This document shows positions 13,867 to 15,335 of a stretch of 15,335 nt of DNA, piece by piece. The stretch is from positions 1-15,335 of the forward strand of contig JAPLGI010000181.1 of the NCBI GenBank assembly GCA_026390245.1. The letters run 5' to 3'. Each line of letters begins with the position of its first letter. The first letter of the stretch is position 1. The notes below the pieces were generated by a model, which worked only from the letters and a program-made list of their open reading frames with translations, was not told the origin of the DNA and did not search any database. This DNA is from Caldisericota bacterium. GTDB lineage: Bacteria > Caldisericota > Caldisericia > Cryosericales > Cryosericaceae. The position numbers and the translations under genes are program-made.

Positions 13867-15135
13867 TCAGCTTTCGGTCCGCGCCCGCAGTTCTGATCGT
13901 GTCCGCTCGATGTCGCCGGCCACGCTCCTGAGCGCGATCAGATAGCAGGGGATCCACAGCACCGACGCCCCCGCTATCAGCACGAGGAAGGCGGTCCCCA
14001 GGCTGATCTTCGATGCCACGACACCAGTCAGCAGCGGTGCAAGCGCCGCTCCGGTCGTCTCCACCAGACTTTGCATGGCGAGCGCGGTACTGCGGACTTC
14101 AGGCGGGCTGACGTCGCTAATGGTGGCTACGATGTTGGGAGCTGCGAATCCCGTCAGGAAGGCTCCAGTCATGGAAAGCAGGGCAAACGCGACTTGGTTT
14201 GCTGCTGGAACCAGCAGTGCTGCGCAGAGCAGAAGTGAGCCTGGTATGGTCGCTGCAACCACGAGCAGGCGCCCCCTGGGCATCGCGCGGAACAGCCTGT
14301 CACCCAGCGCCCCACCAAGTGGAAGGCCCATCGCGAGTCCTGTGACAGTGACGATGGCAACTGAGAGAGAGGCCCGCCCCGAATAGCGCCGCTCGGTCTC
14401 CAGATACCGGTACATCCAGAAGGTTACGACGTTGATGGGGATGACCGCAAGAAATCCCTGAGCGTACAGTGCCACCAGGGTCCTGCGCTTGAGCAGTCGC
14501 CGCGCGACAGACCAGTGAAACGTCAACGACTCCTCGGAGACGCCTGCAAGCTCCGGTTCGGTCGCGCCTCGTGGCACATCTGTCACAAACAGGGCCACCA
14601 GCACTGCGACGAAAATACCCGCGGCTCCGGTCACAACGAAAACCCATCGCCACCCGATGCGAGGCGCCAGGAATGTTGCGAGCGCCGCTCCTACAACGTA
14701 TCCGACAGGGATTGACACCTTGAGTGCCGCGTACACCTTGCCACGCACACGAGGTTCGAACGTGTCGGCCAGCAGGCTGTACGCCCCGGGGACGCTGGCG
14801 TCGTCAATGCCAGTCGCCGCGCGCGACGCGACGAACCACCCAAATGTGGGGGCGATGGCCGACAGCCATGTCGTCGCTCCCCAGACGGCAGCAGCAACGG
14901 TCAGCAGTCGCGCACGCGAAAACCGGTCAAAAAGGTATCCCCAGAGAGGGAAGAGCAGGCCACCGGTGACCAGCGCCCCTGACAGCACCGTGCCCATCTG
15001 GGCCTCATTGATGTGAAAGGAGTCCATGATCGAGCTCGTCAGTGGACCGACGATCAGGCGGTCTGCCTGGTGCAACAGGGCGAAGCAGAGGAGTACTGCC
15101 AGTGTAGCCCACTTGCTGGAACGACGGTTCCTCAT
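13867..15135 (-). CDS. Major facilitator superfamily transporter (Spinster-like)
   Basis: 422-aa inner-membrane transporter with about 12 hydrophobic segments. Helix 1 contains LLHQADRLIVGPL, close to the YxDR-x-V pattern of Spinster-type carriers. The MFS motif A in the loop between helices 2 and 3 reads GYLFDRFSRARLL, and a second, weaker copy (GGALGDRLFRAMPRGR) begins the loop after helix 8, as in the two-half MFS fold. The exported or imported substrate cannot be told. The ATG at 15135 was preferred to the GTG two codons upstream because GAGAGG lies five bases before it. Monocistronic by appearance, with its own candidate promoter. Its stop directly abuts the opposing hydrolase stop. Confidence 0.88.
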   Translation of the reverse strand: MRNRRSSKWATLAVLLCFALLHQADRLIVGPLTSSIMDSFHINEAQMGTVLSGALVTGGLLFPLWGYLFDRFSRARLLTVAAAVWGATTWLSAIAPTFGWFVASRAATGIDDASVPGAYSLLADTFEPRVRGKVYAALKVSIPVGYVVGAALATFLAPRIGWRWVFVVTGAAGIFVAVLVALFVTDVPRGATEPELAGVSEESLTFHWSVARRLLKRRTLVALYAQGFLAVIPINVVTFWMYRYLETERRYSGRASLSVAIVTVTGLAMGLPLGGALGDRLFRAMPRGRLLVVAATIPGSLLLCAALLVPAANQVAFALLSMTGAFLTGFAAPNIVATISDVSPPEVRSTALAMQSLVETTGAALAPLLTGVVASKISLGTAFLVLIAGASVLWIPCYLIALRSVAGDIERTRSELRARTES

Positions 15136-15140
15136 GCTCA

Positions 15141-15146
15141 CCTCTC
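15141..15146 (-). promoter_or_regulatory. Ribosome site that decides the MFS start
   Basis: GAGAGG on the minus strand, five bases before ATG 15135. Using the GTG at 15141 instead would put the start codon directly next to this site and leave only the more distant GGAGG (about 13 bases away) to serve it. Confidence 0.6.
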
Positions 15147-15164
15147 AGGAAATGTCCTCCTGAC

Positions 15165-15193
15165 ACTGTACACCAGCTCACTCCGTCTATCAA
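15165..15193 (-). promoter_or_regulatory. Candidate promoter of the MFS gene
   Basis: On the minus strand TTGATA (15193-15188), a 17-base spacer and TACAGT (15170-15165) form a good sigma-70-type pair, located between the upstream gene's terminator and the MFS ribosome site. The start would be near 15158. Confidence 0.5.
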
Positions 15194-15198
15194 GCGCA

Positions 15199-15224
15199 CA
15201 GGCCCCTCCTTGCGAAGGGGCCTG
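15199..15224 (-). terminator. Hairpin after the partial stalk-domain gene
   Basis: CAGGCCCCT (15199-15207) pairs perfectly with AGGGGCCTG (15216-15224) around an 8-base loop, 29 bases past the stop of the upstream minus-strand gene. On that strand it is followed by GTGCGCTTGATAG, so there is no clear T-tract. Confidence 0.65.
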
Positions 15225-15253
15225 CATCAGGAGATGGACTACTCTGATGGTTC

Positions 15254-15335
15254 TCAGGGAGCAGGGTAGGTAATGGTCACCTCTCGTTTCACGGAGTCCC
15301 ATCCAACACTTGCGCCGAGCTGCTCGGCGATGAAC
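15254..15335 (-). CDS. 3' end of a stalk-domain (copper amine oxidase N-terminal-like) protein, partial
   Basis: The minus strand enters the window inside a coding frame, and 26 residues remain before TGA at 15256-15254: FIAEQLGASVGWDSVKREVT, then ITYPAP. The pattern F-I-A-E-x-L-G-A-x-V-x-W-D-x-x-x-x-x-V-T-I is the well-known end of the copper amine oxidase N-terminal (stalk) repeat domain. That domain is common in secreted or cell-surface proteins of Firmicutes, Thermotogae and Caldiserica-like bacteria. The rest of the protein is outside the window, so its function is unknown. The stretch was too short for automated open-frame listing, but the residue match is distinctive. Confidence 0.8.
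   Translation of the reverse strand, partial: FIAEQLGASVGWDSVKREVTITYPAP

Noticed and set aside
1..15335. CRISPR array, insertion sequence, phage or defence system
   Set aside because: No regularly spaced repeats, transposase or integrase motifs, or terminal inverted repeats were seen. Gene content is metabolic and transport.

Overview
The window is bacterial chromosome, roughly 58-60% G+C by eye, densely packed, with strong Shine-Dalgarno sites and short operons. A tungsten/molybdenum-type aldehyde:ferredoxin oxidoreductase (AOR) relative paired with a four-cluster polyferredoxin points to an anaerobe. Together with branched-chain amino-acid uptake and a C-terminal stalk-domain fragment, this would suit an anaerobic fermenter such as a Caldisericota/Cryosericota-like or Thermotogota-like lineage. 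That assignment is a guess from gene content; no rRNA or marker gene is present.

Layout. (1) Positions 1-3484, plus strand: an ABC-2 exporter operon of one ATPase and two related permeases. The ATPase frame carries an amber codon just before Walker A, so it is either a fresh pseudogene or a sequence error. (2) Positions 3485-4182: a 698-base gap with promoter-like hexamers and a structured segment (3948-4014), probably the leader of the next operon. (3) Positions 4183-8789, plus strand: a complete branched-chain amino-acid-type (LIV) ABC importer: lipoprotein binding protein, LivH, LivM, LivG, LivF, with a hairpin after the binding-protein gene and a perfect 15-bp hairpin after livF. (4) Positions 12933 down to 8886, minus strand: a tight operon of polyferredoxin, AOR-family oxidoreductase, TPR protein and class I fructose-bisphosphate aldolase. 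The first three genes overlap and a palindrome covers the likely -10 box. (5) Positions 13213-13866, plus: a glyoxalase II-like metallo-beta-lactamase-fold hydrolase, whose stop codon directly abuts the stop of (6) a minus-strand MFS transporter (15135-13867). (7) The right edge holds the last 26 codons of a minus-strand stalk-domain (copper amine oxidase N-terminal-like) protein with its terminator.

How the genes fit together. Uptake of branched-chain amino acids plus ferredoxin-linked aldehyde oxidation would suit amino-acid or sugar fermentation. The most interesting unit is the ferredoxin-AOR-TPR-aldolase operon. The AOR has all four cluster cysteines but a degraded second pterin-site motif and is shorter than the usual family members. 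No FAD subunit gene lies in the operon. Co-transcription with aldolase suggests, but does not prove, a link to triose phosphates or another glycolytic aldehyde.
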